This document shows, piece by piece, positions 1-10,576 of a stretch of 42,813 bases of DNA. How positions within the stretch are numbered: the stretch's first letter is position 1; each line of letters starts with the position of its first letter. Position numbers and translations under genes: made by a program. The notes beneath the pieces are model-generated. The model had not been told where the DNA came from, made no database searches, and worked only from the letters and a program-made list of their open reading frames with translations. Origin of the DNA: an uncultured Caryophanales bacterium (GTDB lineage: Bacteria; Bacillota_I; Bacilli_A; RF39; UBA660); NCBI GenBank assembly GCA_946623125.1, contig CAMOQR010000010.1, positions 1 through 42,813 of the forward strand. The letters are read 5' to 3'.

Positions 1-1
1 G

Positions 2-790
2 GAGCAGTTAAATTTAGTAGATATAGTATATGAAGTGGTTGATGCTAGAATGCCTTTATCTAGTAAGGTTGTTGATATAGATGATTTAATTAAAAATAAA
101 CCTCGTATTTTGGTTTTTACGAAATATGATTTATGTGATAAGACTGAGACTGATCTTATATCCCATTATTACCAAAAACAAGGGTATCGTGTTGTTTGCT
201 TAGATTTGATGAATGGAAATGTTTCTAGTTTAATTCAGATGACAAATGAGGTTATGGCACCGATTCATTTAGAACGTAGTAAGAAAGGATTCAAAGAAAG
301 AGCTACTAGAGTTCTTGTAATTGGATCTCCTAATGTTGGAAAAAGCACTTTGATTAATCGTCTTGTTGGACGTAAGTCTGCAGGTGTTGGTAATACTCCT
401 GGATATACAAAAAACTTATCTTGGATTCGTGTTAATAAAAATATAGAATTATTAGATTCTCCTGGTATTTTATGGCCTAAATTGGAGAATCAGGAGTCTG
501 CACATGTTTTGGCAGCATTGTCTTCTATTAAAGAAGAAATTCTTAATAAAGATGAGATTGCTTGTTTTATATTAAAAAAATTAATGGAATTATATCCTCA
601 AAAAATAAAAGATCGTTATGGAATTGATACTTTGGATGATGATTTTATTGAGGCTTATGAGATGATTGGTAAGAAAAGAGGTGCTTTGTCTAAGGGGGGG
701 ATTGTAGATTATGAAAAGGTTTCTAATCTTATTATTCATGATCTTAAAAATAATGCATTTGGTCCTATTACCTTTGACCGTTTATCATGA
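2..790 (+). CDS. rbgA: Ribosome biogenesis GTPase RbgA/YlqF, 5' truncated by the window edge
   Basis: Reading frame stays open to base 2 (EQLNLVDIVYEVVDARMPLSSKVVDIDDLI); circularly permuted GTPase motifs TKYDLCD, GSPNVGKSTLINRL, DSPGILWP. Confidence 0.93.
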   Translation, partial: EQLNLVDIVYEVVDARMPLSSKVVDIDDLIKNKPRILVFTKYDLCDKTETDLISHYYQKQGYRVVCLDLMNGNVSSLIQMTNEVMAPIHLERSKKGFKERATRVLVIGSPNVGKSTLINRLVGRKSAGVGNTPGYTKNLSWIRVNKNIELLDSPGILWPKLENQESAHVLAALSSIKEEILNKDEIACFILKKLMELYPQKIKDRYGIDTLDDDFIEAYEMIGKKRGALSKGGIVDYEKVSNLIIHDLKNNAFGPITFDRLS

Positions 791-1578
791 TGGATATTAC
801 AGAATGTATACAAGATAATACTAGTTTATATATAGTGGGTGATGATACTCATAAAAGAAGACGTTTTTTTAAAAAAAAGGAACCTAAGATTTATCGTAAA
901 CATTTTAATCATGCAGAGTTTATTGGGGAAGAGTTATGTGGAATTAGAAATTTAAGATGTGTTCATTATTTTTTGATTGGGGAAGGATCTTTTCATCTTA
1001 ATTCTTATATGAATTATGGTGATATTCAAGATAAATGTTATGCTATTAAGTTAGGTTCTTATGATTTTAAAAATCCCGATTCTGAGTATTTTTATATTCG
1101 AGATTATTCTAAAAGTTCAAATGTTAATTATTTGGATGTTCTTTTATCCTATACATCTAGTGATAAAAATTATTGTGAATTATTAGATGAAGTTGAAGAG
1201 ATGTTTGCACTTGATACTTATATGGGGCAGATGGATCGTTTTTCAACTAATATATTGTTTGAACTGGATTCGAAAGATGAAATTCATTTATCCCCATTAT
1301 TTGATTTTGAATATTCCTTAAAATCCTCTTATTTAGATTCCCATTGTATTTATGGAAATACTTTGTTTCATTTTCGTACTTTAGATGATTATTATGAATT
1401 TTTAAATGCTCATCCAGAGTTTTATGATAAATTAAAGAGTTATTTAGATGTTAATTTGGATGATGTTGTACGTAGGTGTTATCAAGTAAGGGGATTAGTT
1501 GTACCTAAAGATAAGTATTATTATTATCAAGAATTTGATGAGAATCAAAAAAAATTAATTAAGAAAATTTTACAATGA
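787..1578 (+). CDS. Putative HipA-like-fold kinase domain protein
   Basis: Intact ORF overlapping the rbgA stop; DTYMGQMDRFSTNILFE...LSPLFDFEYSL resembles the HipA_C catalytic 'DRHxxN' and 'PLFD' motifs. Confidence 0.45.
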   Translation: MMDITECIQDNTSLYIVGDDTHKRRRFFKKKEPKIYRKHFNHAEFIGEELCGIRNLRCVHYFLIGEGSFHLNSYMNYGDIQDKCYAIKLGSYDFKNPDSEYFYIRDYSKSSNVNYLDVLLSYTSSDKNYCELLDEVEEMFALDTYMGQMDRFSTNILFELDSKDEIHLSPLFDFEYSLKSSYLDSHCIYGNTLFHFRTLDDYYEFLNAHPEFYDKLKSYLDVNLDDVVRRCYQVRGLVVPKDKYYYYQEFDENQKKLIKKILQ

Positions 1579-1602
1579 ATAGAAATAATCTTTCTATTTT
1601 TT
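1579..1602 (+). terminator. Rho-independent terminator
   Basis: ATAGAAA-taatc-TTTCTAT followed by a T run. Confidence 0.6.
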
Positions 1603-1656
1603 GTTGCAATAATTTTTTTTTCTTGTCAAAATAGATTTAAGTAGGAAGTGATTTGT

Positions 1657-2907
1657 TTGAGTTTAGAAGAACTATTTCAGACTAGAGAAGGATTATTATT
1701 TAAAGAGGCTTATCAAAAGTATACTTTTTTTGATATTATGGATCTTTTTCGATATGAAGATGCAAATACAAATTTTTTAGCAAGTTTTCTAGATTATAAA
1801 AGGAATATTTTTGGACTTGGAGAAGAACCTTTAAAGGCTTTTTATCAATTGATATGTCAGAGGGGTAAAGTTATAGGGGATTCTAATTCTTTTTTTGATA
1901 TTGATCTTTCTTGTCCTAATCCTATTATTGTTAGGGGAGGACTTACTTCTAATTTGCATCCTGATTTAATGATTCTTCAAAATAATTGTTTATTATTATT
2001 AGAGGCTAAGTTAGAGTCTTTAGAAAGTCATGAGAATCAGTGTTTGGATTATTTTCAAAAAGTAGAAGAACTTTATCCTAATATTTCTTCTAAAGCATTT
2101 GTTTATTTATCTCTTTCTAAGAATGATTCTATATCTGATGAAGAACATTATTTTAAGATAACTTATCAAGATTTAATTGATTCTTTATATGAACCATTTT
2201 TAAATCATTCTAAGTTAAGCAAGGAAGGTAAGATTTTTTTAGAACAGTATTTGAATAGTTTTTGTTATTTATATAAAAAAAATTATGTCTCTAATGATTT
2301 GTTATATCCAATACCTAGTTCTTTTAGGGAGTATGCTTATTCTTTATATATTTCTAATAAAGAGATTATAGATGCTACTACTAATTATTTGATTGATAAA
2401 AAGGAGTCTTCTTTGATTATTTCTGATTTTTTGAATCAAAAGATTTATTCTTCTCATGAAGATATTAGAATGTTTCGTTATTTTTTACTTTGTCTTTCTA
2501 AAAAGGAAGAGTTTTCTTATTTAAAAAGTATTTTTCGAAAGAGTTATTTTACTATATTAATAGGGAATCAATATATAAAAATGCATTATGGTTCTTTGAT
2601 AGAGACTATTGTTTCTATGTTATTTCAGAATCATAATTCTTTCCAAGATATTAATTCTATTATTTCTTATCAGAATTTATCTTTATTGTATATGGAGTCT
2701 GATTCTATGTTTTCTTCTTTATCTTTGACGCAGAAGAGTTGGTATAAAGATTATGAGTTTAATGGTAATCATTATCAATTGCTTTCTTCTTATTATTTTG
2801 ATGAGGTATTGTTGTTTTTGGATGCTTTAAAAAAATCAAATCTTAATATTTGTGGGATTCATGTATTATTATGTAATGGTTATGATGAGGGGGTTACTTT
2901 ATTATGA
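1657..2907 (+). CDS. PD-(D/E)XK nuclease superfamily-like protein
   Basis: [23 protein letters not shown]-terminus and [21 protein letters not shown]...ENQCLDYF fit the PD-(D/E)XK core (PDDEXK_4-like). TTG at 1657 is preferred over GTG at 1648 because AGGAAG lies 8 nt upstream. Confidence 0.6.
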   Translation: MSLEELFQTREGLLFKEAYQKYTFFDIMDLFRYEDANTNFLASFLDYKRNIFGLGEEPLKAFYQLICQRGKVIGDSNSFFDIDLSCPNPIIVRGGLTSNLHPDLMILQNNCLLLLEAKLESLESHENQCLDYFQKVEELYPNISSKAFVYLSLSKNDSISDEEHYFKITYQDLIDSLYEPFLNHSKLSKEGKIFLEQYLNSFCYLYKKNYVSNDLLYPIPSSFREYAYSLYISNKEIIDATTNYLIDKKESSLIISDFLNQKIYSSHEDIRMFRYFLLCLSKKEEFSYLKSIFRKSYFTILIGNQYIKMHYGSLIETIVSMLFQNHNSFQDINSIISYQNLSLLYMESDSMFSSLSLTQKSWYKDYEFNGNHYQLLSSYYFDEVLLFLDALKKSNLNICGIHVLLCNGYDEGVTLL

Positions 2908-3839
2908 AGAAAAAAGATATTTTGAAAAGACTTAGTGAAATTCCACTTTCTAGAGATTCTTTTGTTATTGTTGGAGATGCTAGTATTGTATGTCATGGCC
3001 TAAAAAGAGAATGTGAATCTATTTTAGTTTATACGAATTTTAATTTTTCTATTTCTGATATTGAAATTGAACATAATAGTGTTTCATCTTTTGATGTAAT
3101 TGATGAGTATCATTTTATGAGGCTAGAGGATTGTTTAAAATTAAAAATGAAGGATCCTGTTTCCAATAAAGCCATTATCAAAAAGATTAATCTTTATCTA
3201 GAGTGTTTAGATAATTATCACTATGAAAGAGATTTAAGAAAAAAGGGTTATACTTTAATTGGTGGAGTGGATGAAGTTGGAAGAGGACCACTAGTTGGAC
3301 CTGTTGTTGCGGCTTGTGTTATTTTGCCAGAAGATTTTCATTTAGATGGTCTTACGGATAGTAAAAAATTGAGTGAAGCAAAAAGAGATTATTTTTATGA
3401 GGAAATAAAAAAGCAGGCTATTTCTTATGGAATAGGAATCATATCAGAGAAAAGAATTGATGAGATTAATATATATGAGGCTACGAAAGAGGCTATGATG
3501 GAGGCTATTCGTAATTGTCATATTCAACCTGATTATGTTTTAACGGATGCGATGAAGTTAGATATTGATATTCCTATTACTCCAATTATTAAGGGAGATT
3601 TAAAGAGTATTACGATTAGTGCTGCTAGTGTTATTGCTAAAGTAACTAGAGATCATATGTTATATGAATTGGATAAAAAATATCCTATGTATGATTTTAA
3701 GCATAATGTGGGGTATCCTACTAAGAAGCATTTAGATGCTATTTCAAAATATGGTATTATTGAGGAACATCGAAGAAGTTATGGACCTGTAAAAGAATTT
3801 TTAGAGAAAAGTGTAAATTTAGGGAAAAAAACAATATAA
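2904..3839 (+). CDS. rnhB: Ribonuclease HII with atypical N-terminal extension
   Basis: [61 protein letters not shown] motifs; about 110 aa precede the RNase H core. Confidence 0.93.
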   Translation: MKKKDILKRLSEIPLSRDSFVIVGDASIVCHGLKRECESILVYTNFNFSISDIEIEHNSVSSFDVIDEYHFMRLEDCLKLKMKDPVSNKAIIKKINLYLECLDNYHYERDLRKKGYTLIGGVDEVGRGPLVGPVVAACVILPEDFHLDGLTDSKKLSEAKRDYFYEEIKKQAISYGIGIISEKRIDEINIYEATKEAMMEAIRNCHIQPDYVLTDAMKLDIDIPITPIIKGDLKSITISAASVIAKVTRDHMLYELDKKYPMYDFKHNVGYPTKKHLDAISKYGIIEEHRRSYGPVKEFLEKSVNLGKKTI

Positions 3840-3855
3840 TATAAATAGATAATAG

Positions 3856-3884
3856 TTGACAAAACTATTTTTTATGGCTATAAA
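3856..3884 (+). promoter_or_regulatory. Sigma-A-type promoter for topA
   Basis: TTGACA (3856-3861), 17 nt, TATAAA (3879-3884), 24 nt before the GTG start. Confidence 0.65.
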
Positions 3885-3907
3885 TTATAAATGACTGGAG
3901 TGATACT

Positions 3908-5932
3908 GTGGCAAAAAATTTGGTAATTGTGGAAAGCCCAAGTAAAAGTAAAACAATTGAAAAGTATTTAGGAAAAGATTATAAAGTTATGTCTTCAAAG
4001 GGACATATTCGTGATTTAGCAACAACAGGTACTTATGGACTTGGGGTTGATATTGAAAATGGATTTAAGCCTAATTATGTTCCTATAAAGGGAAAAAGTA
4101 GTGTTATTAAAGAATTAAAAAAGAATGTAAAAGATAGTGATATGATTTATCTTGCAAGCGACCCTGACCGTGAAGGAGAGGCTATTGCTTGGCATTTAAA
4201 GGATGCTTTGGGGATAAAGGATAAACAATATAAGAGAGTTTTGTTTAATGAGATTACTCATGATAAAGTAATAGAGGCTATTAATAATCCTACAGTAATT
4301 GATGATAATTTAGTTAAAAGCCAAGAGACAAGGAGAATTCTTGATCGTATTATTGGTTTTCGTCTTAGTAAATTATTACAGAATAAGATTGGTGCAAAGA
4401 GTGCAGGAAGAGTGCAGAGTGTTGCTTTGAAATTAATTGTTGATAGGGAACGAGAGATAGAGGCGTTTGTTCCAGAAGAATATTGGAAGATTATTGCTGT
4501 ATTTCCAGAATATGAAGCAGAACTTTTTAAATATAGGGATGAGGAGATTACTCTTCATAATGAAGATGAGGCCAATCATGTTCTTAATTCTTTGAAAGAG
4601 GAATATACAGTTGAGTCTGTTGAGAAGAAAGAAAAGGCTAAGAAGAGTAAGTTCCCATTTACAACTTCTACTTTACAACAAGAGGCTTCTACGAAATTAG
4701 GTTTTCCTGCTAGAAAGACGATGAGTATTGCTCAAAGGCTTTATGAAGGAATTGATATTGGATCGGAAACTGTTGGTTTAATTACTTATATGAGAACGGA
4801 TTCTATTCGTTTATCAGATGACTTTGTTCGTCCTGCTATGAAATATATTGAAGAGAATTATGGAAAAAAGTATGTTGGTTACGTGAAGCAGGCTAAGAAA
4901 AAAGATAATGTTCAAGATGCTCATGAAGGAATTCGTCCAACTAGTGTATTGAGAGAGCCATCTAAAATGAAACAATATTTAAGTAATGATGAGTTTAAAT
5001 TATATAGCCTAATTTATAAGAGAACTCTTGCTTCTTTAATGGCTGATGCTAGTGTTAATCAAACTACTATTATTTTTGATAATAATGATTATAAGTTTAA
5101 AACAACTGGGCAAATCTTATTATTTGATGGATATTTAAAAGTATATAAAGATTATGAATCTTCTGAGGATAAAATATTACCAGAAGTAGGAGACGGAGAA
5201 GTTGCTGTTACGAATCAAGTTGAATCTACACAACATTTTACCCAACCACCTGCGCGTTATAGTGAAGCAAAACTTATTAAAGAGTTAGAAGAGTTGGGAA
5301 TTGGTAGACCTAGTACTTATGCTACCATAATTGATACGATTAAGAGTCGTGATTATGTTACTTTAGAAGATAAGAAATTTAAGCCTACTAGTGTAGGGAT
5401 TGAAACAACTGATAAGTTACAAGAATTCTTTAGTGATATTATTAATACAGATTATACACGTGATATGGAAAATGATTTGGATGAAATTGCTGAAGGACAT
5501 ATGGTTTGGAATGAGGTTCTTGCATCTTTTTATAAATTGTTTGAGCCACGTGTTAAAAATGCTTTTAGTGATATGGAAAAAAAAGCGGCAACTGAGACAG
5601 GAGAGATGTGTCCAGAATGTGGTAGGCCTTTAGTTGTTCGTCGTGGTAAATATGGAGAGTTTGTTGCATGTAGTAATTATCCTGAATGTAAATATATTAA
5701 AAAAGAAGAAGTAGTAGAGAAAGAAATTTGTTCTTGTCCTAATTGTGATGGAATGATTGTTGAAAAGAAGAGTCGCAAGGGAAAGGTTTTTTATGGATGT
5801 AATCATTATCCAAAATGTAAGACTGCTTATTGGGATAAGCCAGTTAATCGTAAGTGTCCAGAATGTGGTGAGATGCTAACGGATAAAAATGGAAAGATAA
5901 AATGTTCTCAATGTGATTATAAAGAAGAGTAA
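3908..5932 (+). CDS. topA: DNA topoisomerase I
   Basis: GTG start with GGAG upstream; LVIVESPSKSKTIEKYLG, ASDPDREGEAIAWHL, GLITYMRTDS, C-terminal zinc ribbons. Confidence 0.98.
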   Translation: MAKNLVIVESPSKSKTIEKYLGKDYKVMSSKGHIRDLATTGTYGLGVDIENGFKPNYVPIKGKSSVIKELKKNVKDSDMIYLASDPDREGEAIAWHLKDALGIKDKQYKRVLFNEITHDKVIEAINNPTVIDDNLVKSQETRRILDRIIGFRLSKLLQNKIGAKSAGRVQSVALKLIVDREREIEAFVPEEYWKIIAVFPEYEAELFKYRDEEITLHNEDEANHVLNSLKEEYTVESVEKKEKAKKSKFPFTTSTLQQEASTKLGFPARKTMSIAQRLYEGIDIGSETVGLITYMRTDSIRLSDDFVRPAMKYIEENYGKKYVGYVKQAKKKDNVQDAHEGIRPTSVLREPSKMKQYLSNDEFKLYSLIYKRTLASLMADASVNQTTIIFDNNDYKFKTTGQILLFDGYLKVYKDYESSEDKILPEVGDGEVAVTNQVESTQHFTQPPARYSEAKLIKELEELGIGRPSTYATIIDTIKSRDYVTLEDKKFKPTSVGIETTDKLQEFFSDIINTDYTRDMENDLDEIAEGHMVWNEVLASFYKLFEPRVKNAFSDMEKKAATETGEMCPECGRPLVVRRGKYGEFVACSNYPECKYIKKEEVVEKEICSCPNCDGMIVEKKSRKGKVFYGCNHYPKCKTAYWDKPVNRKCPECGEMLTDKNGKIKCSQCDYKEE

Positions 5933-5945
5933 TCTTCTTTTTTTT
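5921..5945 (+). terminator. Terminator overlapping the topA stop codon
   Basis: AAAGAAGA-gtaa-TCTTCTTT plus T run. Confidence 0.75.
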
Positions 5946-5975
5946 GTGGTATAATATGTAACCAGAGGTGATGAT

Positions 5976-7052
5976 ATGGCAAAAACTCGTTATTATTTAT
6001 TTGCTAGAGATTGTGAAAGTAATCATCTTTCGGTTATATCTTTTCCAGATGAGAATAATTATTCCAATTGGATTCATTCTTTAGAAGATATTGATTTATA
6101 TACGTCTCAGTTTTCTACTCGGGAAGAATTTATTCTTTTTTTAAAGAATAATGGACAGATTTCTACCTATGATGTTGATTTCTTTATTGCATCTCGAAAC
6201 GCAAATAATATACAATATTTAGAACCTATTTTTGGGAAGTCTTCCAGATTATCTGAAATTGCTCATCAAAAGAAGAATGGGTCAATGAACTTAGAAAGTG
6301 TTTCTTCTATATTGGATGATTTTAGTCGTAGAATGATGCAGGATTCTTCTTTTTATTATTTTGTTGTTTATGGCTTTAGTGATATTTTTCAGAAATATAT
6401 TGATTATTATAAACAAAATCGTGGATCTGTTTCTTGTTTTTCTAATAAGTACCGTGATGGTAAGTGGGCCTTTCAATCCTATCCACTACTTCGTAATATC
6501 ATAGAGTCTTATATTCGATATGAGAATATGGGAAATGATTTTTTTGCAATGTCTAATCAAATTATTAATAAGAAGAAGGAAAGAGATACTTACCATGATA
6601 TGGTTAATATGATGACAGATAAAGAATATATTAACGGACAATTGTCTTTCTTTGAACCAAACGTTAAAATAGATAAATTGTCTTATATTTTAGAACATTT
6701 ATCTTCCTTAACTCTTGATTTATTTTCGTCCTCATCTCAAGTTGAATTAAATAATTATTTTAAAAATCAAACTTTTATGGAAGAGTTACGTTCCTTATTA
6801 GATCCTAATATTTTAACCTTGTTTTATCAATATGTAAGAGATCAACATGATTTATCTTATTCTCTAGATTATGACTTTTTTTCGATTTCTGATTCTTTGA
6901 AAAAAGATAAGAAAATGCTTGTTGATTTACTCATGTCTAATTCAAAACTTTTAGATAAGACATATTCTTTCTTTTTATTGTATAATAAATGTAGGAAGGA
7001 TCAAGGTGGAGAATATGGAGATGGAAGTTCAGGGAAAGAAAGAATTAAATGA
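5976..7052 (+). CDS. Hypothetical protein
   Basis: Long ORF with 'accagaggtgatgat' RBS upstream; no family recognised. Confidence 0.8.
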   Translation: MAKTRYYLFARDCESNHLSVISFPDENNYSNWIHSLEDIDLYTSQFSTREEFILFLKNNGQISTYDVDFFIASRNANNIQYLEPIFGKSSRLSEIAHQKKNGSMNLESVSSILDDFSRRMMQDSSFYYFVVYGFSDIFQKYIDYYKQNRGSVSCFSNKYRDGKWAFQSYPLLRNIIESYIRYENMGNDFFAMSNQIINKKKERDTYHDMVNMMTDKEYINGQLSFFEPNVKIDKLSYILEHLSSLTLDLFSSSSQVELNNYFKNQTFMEELRSLLDPNILTLFYQYVRDQHDLSYSLDYDFFSISDSLKKDKKMLVDLLMSNSKLLDKTYSFFLLYNKCRKDQGGEYGDGSSGKERIK

Positions 7053-7929
7053 GTTTTTAGAATATTTAAAGTTTCAAAAGAATTATTCTGATTATACGAT
7101 TCGTAGTTATCAAAATGATATTTGTGAATTTTTAAATCATGTTTCTAGTGAAGGTTTATCTTTTAAAAAACTAGAGTATAGTGATATTCGTTTTTATTTA
7201 ATGTTTTTAAAGGATGAAAAATGTGATGATAATTCTTCTATTGATCGTAAACTTAGTGCTTTACGTACTTTTTATAAATATTTAGCCAATGAAGGAATTG
7301 TTTCAAGTAATGTTTTTTCTTTGGTAAGTGGTCCTAAAAAAAGTAAAAAACTTCCTCGTTATTTTGAATATAATGAGCTTGAAGAGATGTTTTTAGTTCC
7401 TGATACTCATACGGCTCTAGGTCAGAGAGATTTGCTTCTTTTGGAGATGCTTTATGCAACTGGGTGTCGTGTTGGGGAACTTGTTTCTATTAAGGTTTCT
7501 GATATTGATTTTGGTAGACGTAATATATTAATATTAGGAAAAGGAAATAAAGAAAGATATGTAACATATGGAGAATATTGTGAAGATGCTTTGATGAATT
7601 ATTTAAATGATGGATATCATTCTTTAAATTGTCAAAATAATGGGTATTTATTTTTAAATCATAATGGTGGTGTTTTAACAGAAAGAGGAGTTCGTTATAT
7701 TTTAGATCATATTATTAAACAAACTAGTATTCATAAGAATATTTCTCCTCATATGATTCGTCATTCTTTTGCAACACATCTATTAAATGAGGGGTGTGAT
7801 TTATTAACGGTTCAGAAATTACTTGGACATGAAAGTATTAAAGCAACACAGATTTATACTCATGTTACGACAGATCGACTTAAAGAAGTTTATTTTCGTA
7901 GTTTTCCAAGGGCTAAAAAAGATGATTAA
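7015..7929 (+). CDS. Tyrosine recombinase XerC/XerD
   Basis: LEMLYATGCRVGELVSIKVSDID, HMIRHSFATHLLNEGCDLLTVQKLLGHESIKATQIYTHV; start overlaps the upstream ORF (GTG 7006 or ATG 7015). Confidence 0.95.
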   Translation: MEMEVQGKKELNEFLEYLKFQKNYSDYTIRSYQNDICEFLNHVSSEGLSFKKLEYSDIRFYLMFLKDEKCDDNSSIDRKLSALRTFYKYLANEGIVSSNVFSLVSGPKKSKKLPRYFEYNELEEMFLVPDTHTALGQRDLLLLEMLYATGCRVGELVSIKVSDIDFGRRNILILGKGNKERYVTYGEYCEDALMNYLNDGYHSLNCQNNGYLFLNHNGGVLTERGVRYILDHIIKQTSIHKNISPHMIRHSFATHLLNEGCDLLTVQKLLGHESIKATQIYTHVTTDRLKEVYFRSFPRAKKDD

Positions 7930-7941
7930 TCATCTTTTTTT
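7915..7941 (+). terminator. Terminator after xerC/D
   Basis: AAAAAAGATGATTAATCATCTTTTTT palindrome with T tail. Confidence 0.75.
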
Positions 7942-8013
7942 GTTTAATTTACTTTTCTTTTATTTTGTAATTCGTTATAATATTATTAGTTCCTATAAAG
8001 GGTGTGATTTTCT

Positions 8014-8244
8014 ATGATAGAAGAATTTCAGTCCGAATATGAATTATATCGAAGAGTATTACCTGCACTTCGATATAAAATTTTTGAATTTTCTGCTCTA
8101 GGTTATTTTGATATTGATGAAAAATATCTTTGGAATTATCTATCTCAAAACACTTGGAAGATGGGAAATGGATTAACTTTATATGATATTGTTTTAGATA
8201 TTTTACAAGTTAATGTGATGGATGTTCTTTCTTATAGAAGATAA
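8014..8244 (+). CDS. comN: ComN-like post-transcriptional regulator
   Basis: 76-aa ORF; LGYFDIDEKYLWNYLSQNTWK...LYDIVLDILQVNVMDVLSYR matches the remembered Post_transc_reg pattern; adjacent to secDF as I recall in Bacillus. Confidence 0.6.
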   Translation: MIEEFQSEYELYRRVLPALRYKIFEFSALGYFDIDEKYLWNYLSQNTWKMGNGLTLYDIVLDILQVNVMDVLSYRR

Positions 8245-8284
8245 TACTTTGATAAGGATTTAATAAAAATAGGGAGTGAATAGA

Positions 8285-10561
8285 ATGAAAAAACAAAAGA
8301 ATGGAAAGAAAAGAGTAATTATTACTTCTCTTATTTTAATTGTTTTGATTGTTGGAATTGGTTTTTCATTTATACCATTATTTAAAAATTTGAAATTTGG
8401 ATTAGACTTACAAGGTGGTTTTGAAATTCTTTATAAGGCTAGTTCTATTGATGGTTCTAAAATGACAAATGAAAAAATTACAGCAACGTATAAAACATTA
8501 AGTAAGAGAATTGATAGTTTAGGGGTTAGTGAACCTGAAATTATTATTGAAGGTAATGATAAAATACGTGTAAAGTTGGCTGGTGTTAAGAATCCAGAAG
8601 AGGCTAGAACACAGTTATCTACAGTTGCTACTTTATCATTCCGTGATACGGAAGATAATTTATTGATGAGTAGTGATGTATTAAAAGCAGGTGGTGCTAA
8701 AATTAGTCAAGATTCTGCTGGTAATCCTGCTGTTTTATTAACTGTTAAAGATAAAGATAAATTTTATGAAGTTACTAATACCATTAGTAAGCAAGATAAT
8801 AATATGATTGTTATTTGGCTTGATTATAATGACTTGAGAGATAGTTATGAAAAAGAGGGTAGTAAGTGTGGAACAAGTGAATCTAATTGTTTAAGTGCTG
8901 CTACGGTATCTCAAGGATTTGCAAGTGACGTTATTATTCAAGGTAATTTTACACAAGAAGAGGTAAGCAATTTGGTGGATTTAATTAATAGTGGATCTTT
9001 ACCAAGCAAATTAACTGAGATTAGTTCTAATACAGTTGGTGCATCTTTTGGTGAGAAAACATTATCAACTACTTTAGTTGCTGGTATTATTGCCATTATT
9101 GCTATTGCATTTATTCTAATTTTTGTATATCATTTTGCAGGATTTATATCTTCTGTTTCTATGATTCTTTATACCTTTTTAGTATTTGGTGTATTTTGGG
9201 TAGTAGGTGGCGTTTTAACATTACCTGGAATTGCTGCTTTGGTACTTGGTATTGGTATGGCGGTAGATTCTAATGTTATTACATTTGCTCGTATTCGTGA
9301 AGAATTATTAAAAGGTAGGAGTCTACCTACAGCATTTAATGAGGGTTCTCGTGAAAGTTTTAGTGCTATTTTAGATTCTAATCTTACTACTTTAATTGTT
9401 GCTATTATTATGTTTGTGTTAGGAGAATCTAGTATTAAAGGTTTTGCTACGATGTTAATTATCACAATTATAGTTACGATGTTTACTATGGTATTTTTAA
9501 CTAGATTCTTATTAAAACAATTTGTTAAAACAGATTATTTTAATGATAGGCTTGGATTGTTTTTAAATGTTCGTTCTAGTGATATTCCAGATGTTTCTCG
9601 TAATGAGAAAGCAAAACCTAGTAAATTTTCTCAGGTTAACTTCTTAAAACCTCGTTATCTATGTTTAGGCGTTTCTTGTCTTATTATTGTAGTTGGATGT
9701 TTCTTCTTTGCTTTTAAGGGATTTCATTTAAGTATTGATTATAAAACCGGTACTGATATTTCTATTGTTACAGATCAGAAAGTAACAAAGACTCAATTAA
9801 AAGAGGATTTAAATGAATTGGGATTAAAATCAAGTAGTATTACGATTACATCGGATGAGACTGATATTCGTATTAATGATGCAATTGACGGAGATAAAGT
9901 AAAAGAAGTTAATGCTTTCTTTGAAGAAAAATATGATGCTAAAGTAAATATTGGTGTTGTTACAAATATTGTACAAAGAGAACTTGTTAAAAATGCTATT
10001 TTATCAGTATTGATTGCATTTTTAGGAATTATTATCTATATTTCTATTCGTTTTAAATTTAGTTATGCTATTGGTGGTACAATTGCTTTAATTCATGATG
10101 TTTTGATTATGTTTAGTGTATTTGCAATTTTCCGTTTTGAAGTTAGTTCTATGTTTATTGCAGCAGTTCTTGCAATTATTGGATATTCTATTAATGATAC
10201 GATTGTTTCTTTTGATCGTGTACGTGAAAATATTCGTAATTACGATTCTAAAAAATTAGATGCTAATGCTTTAGAAGAGATTGTTAATCGCAGTATTCAA
10301 GAGACTTTCTCAAGAACAATTTATACAACTATTACTACTGTTTTACCAGTTGTTGTATTAATGGTTCTTGGTTCTCGAGGAATCTTTACTTTTAATATTG
10401 CTATGTTAATTGGTTTAATTGCAGGTACTTATTCTTCTATCTTTATTGCAGCAACTTTCTTCTTAATGATAGAAAAACGTTTCTTAGGAAAGAAGAGTAA
10501 ACCAAAAAAAGTATATAAAGATGATATGGAAGAAAAGATGATTAAAGGAATTAATTGTTAA
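8285..10561 (+). CDS. secDF: SecDF protein-export membrane protein (SecD-SecF fusion)
   Basis: GLDLQGGFEILY, GIGMAVDSNVITFARIREEL (SecD), IDYKTGTDI, IGYSINDTIVSFDRVRENIR (SecF) in one ORF. Confidence 0.97.
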   Translation: MKKQKNGKKRVIITSLILIVLIVGIGFSFIPLFKNLKFGLDLQGGFEILYKASSIDGSKMTNEKITATYKTLSKRIDSLGVSEPEIIIEGNDKIRVKLAGVKNPEEARTQLSTVATLSFRDTEDNLLMSSDVLKAGGAKISQDSAGNPAVLLTVKDKDKFYEVTNTISKQDNNMIVIWLDYNDLRDSYEKEGSKCGTSESNCLSAATVSQGFASDVIIQGNFTQEEVSNLVDLINSGSLPSKLTEISSNTVGASFGEKTLSTTLVAGIIAIIAIAFILIFVYHFAGFISSVSMILYTFLVFGVFWVVGGVLTLPGIAALVLGIGMAVDSNVITFARIREELLKGRSLPTAFNEGSRESFSAILDSNLTTLIVAIIMFVLGESSIKGFATMLIITIIVTMFTMVFLTRFLLKQFVKTDYFNDRLGLFLNVRSSDIPDVSRNEKAKPSKFSQVNFLKPRYLCLGVSCLIIVVGCFFFAFKGFHLSIDYKTGTDISIVTDQKVTKTQLKEDLNELGLKSSSITITSDETDIRINDAIDGDKVKEVNAFFEEKYDAKVNIGVVTNIVQRELVKNAILSVLIAFLGIIIYISIRFKFSYAIGGTIALIHDVLIMFSVFAIFRFEVSSMFIAAVLAIIGYSINDTIVSFDRVRENIRNYDSKKLDANALEEIVNRSIQETFSRTIYTTITTVLPVVVLMVLGSRGIFTFNIAMLIGLIAGTYSSIFIAATFFLMIEKRFLGKKSKPKKVYKDDMEEKMIKGINC

Positions 10562-10576
10562 TAAGAATGAGGGGAG

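Noticed and set aside
5400-5633. 77-aa + ORF inside topA
   Set aside because: Alternate frame of topA, no RBS or domain.
6291-6476. Minus-strand ORF of 61 aa
   Set aside because: Antisense within a long coding ORF; low-complexity composition typical of AT-rich shadow frames.
9169-9465. Minus-strand ORF of 98 aa inside secDF
   Set aside because: Antisense shadow of a conserved gene with no own RBS or motif.
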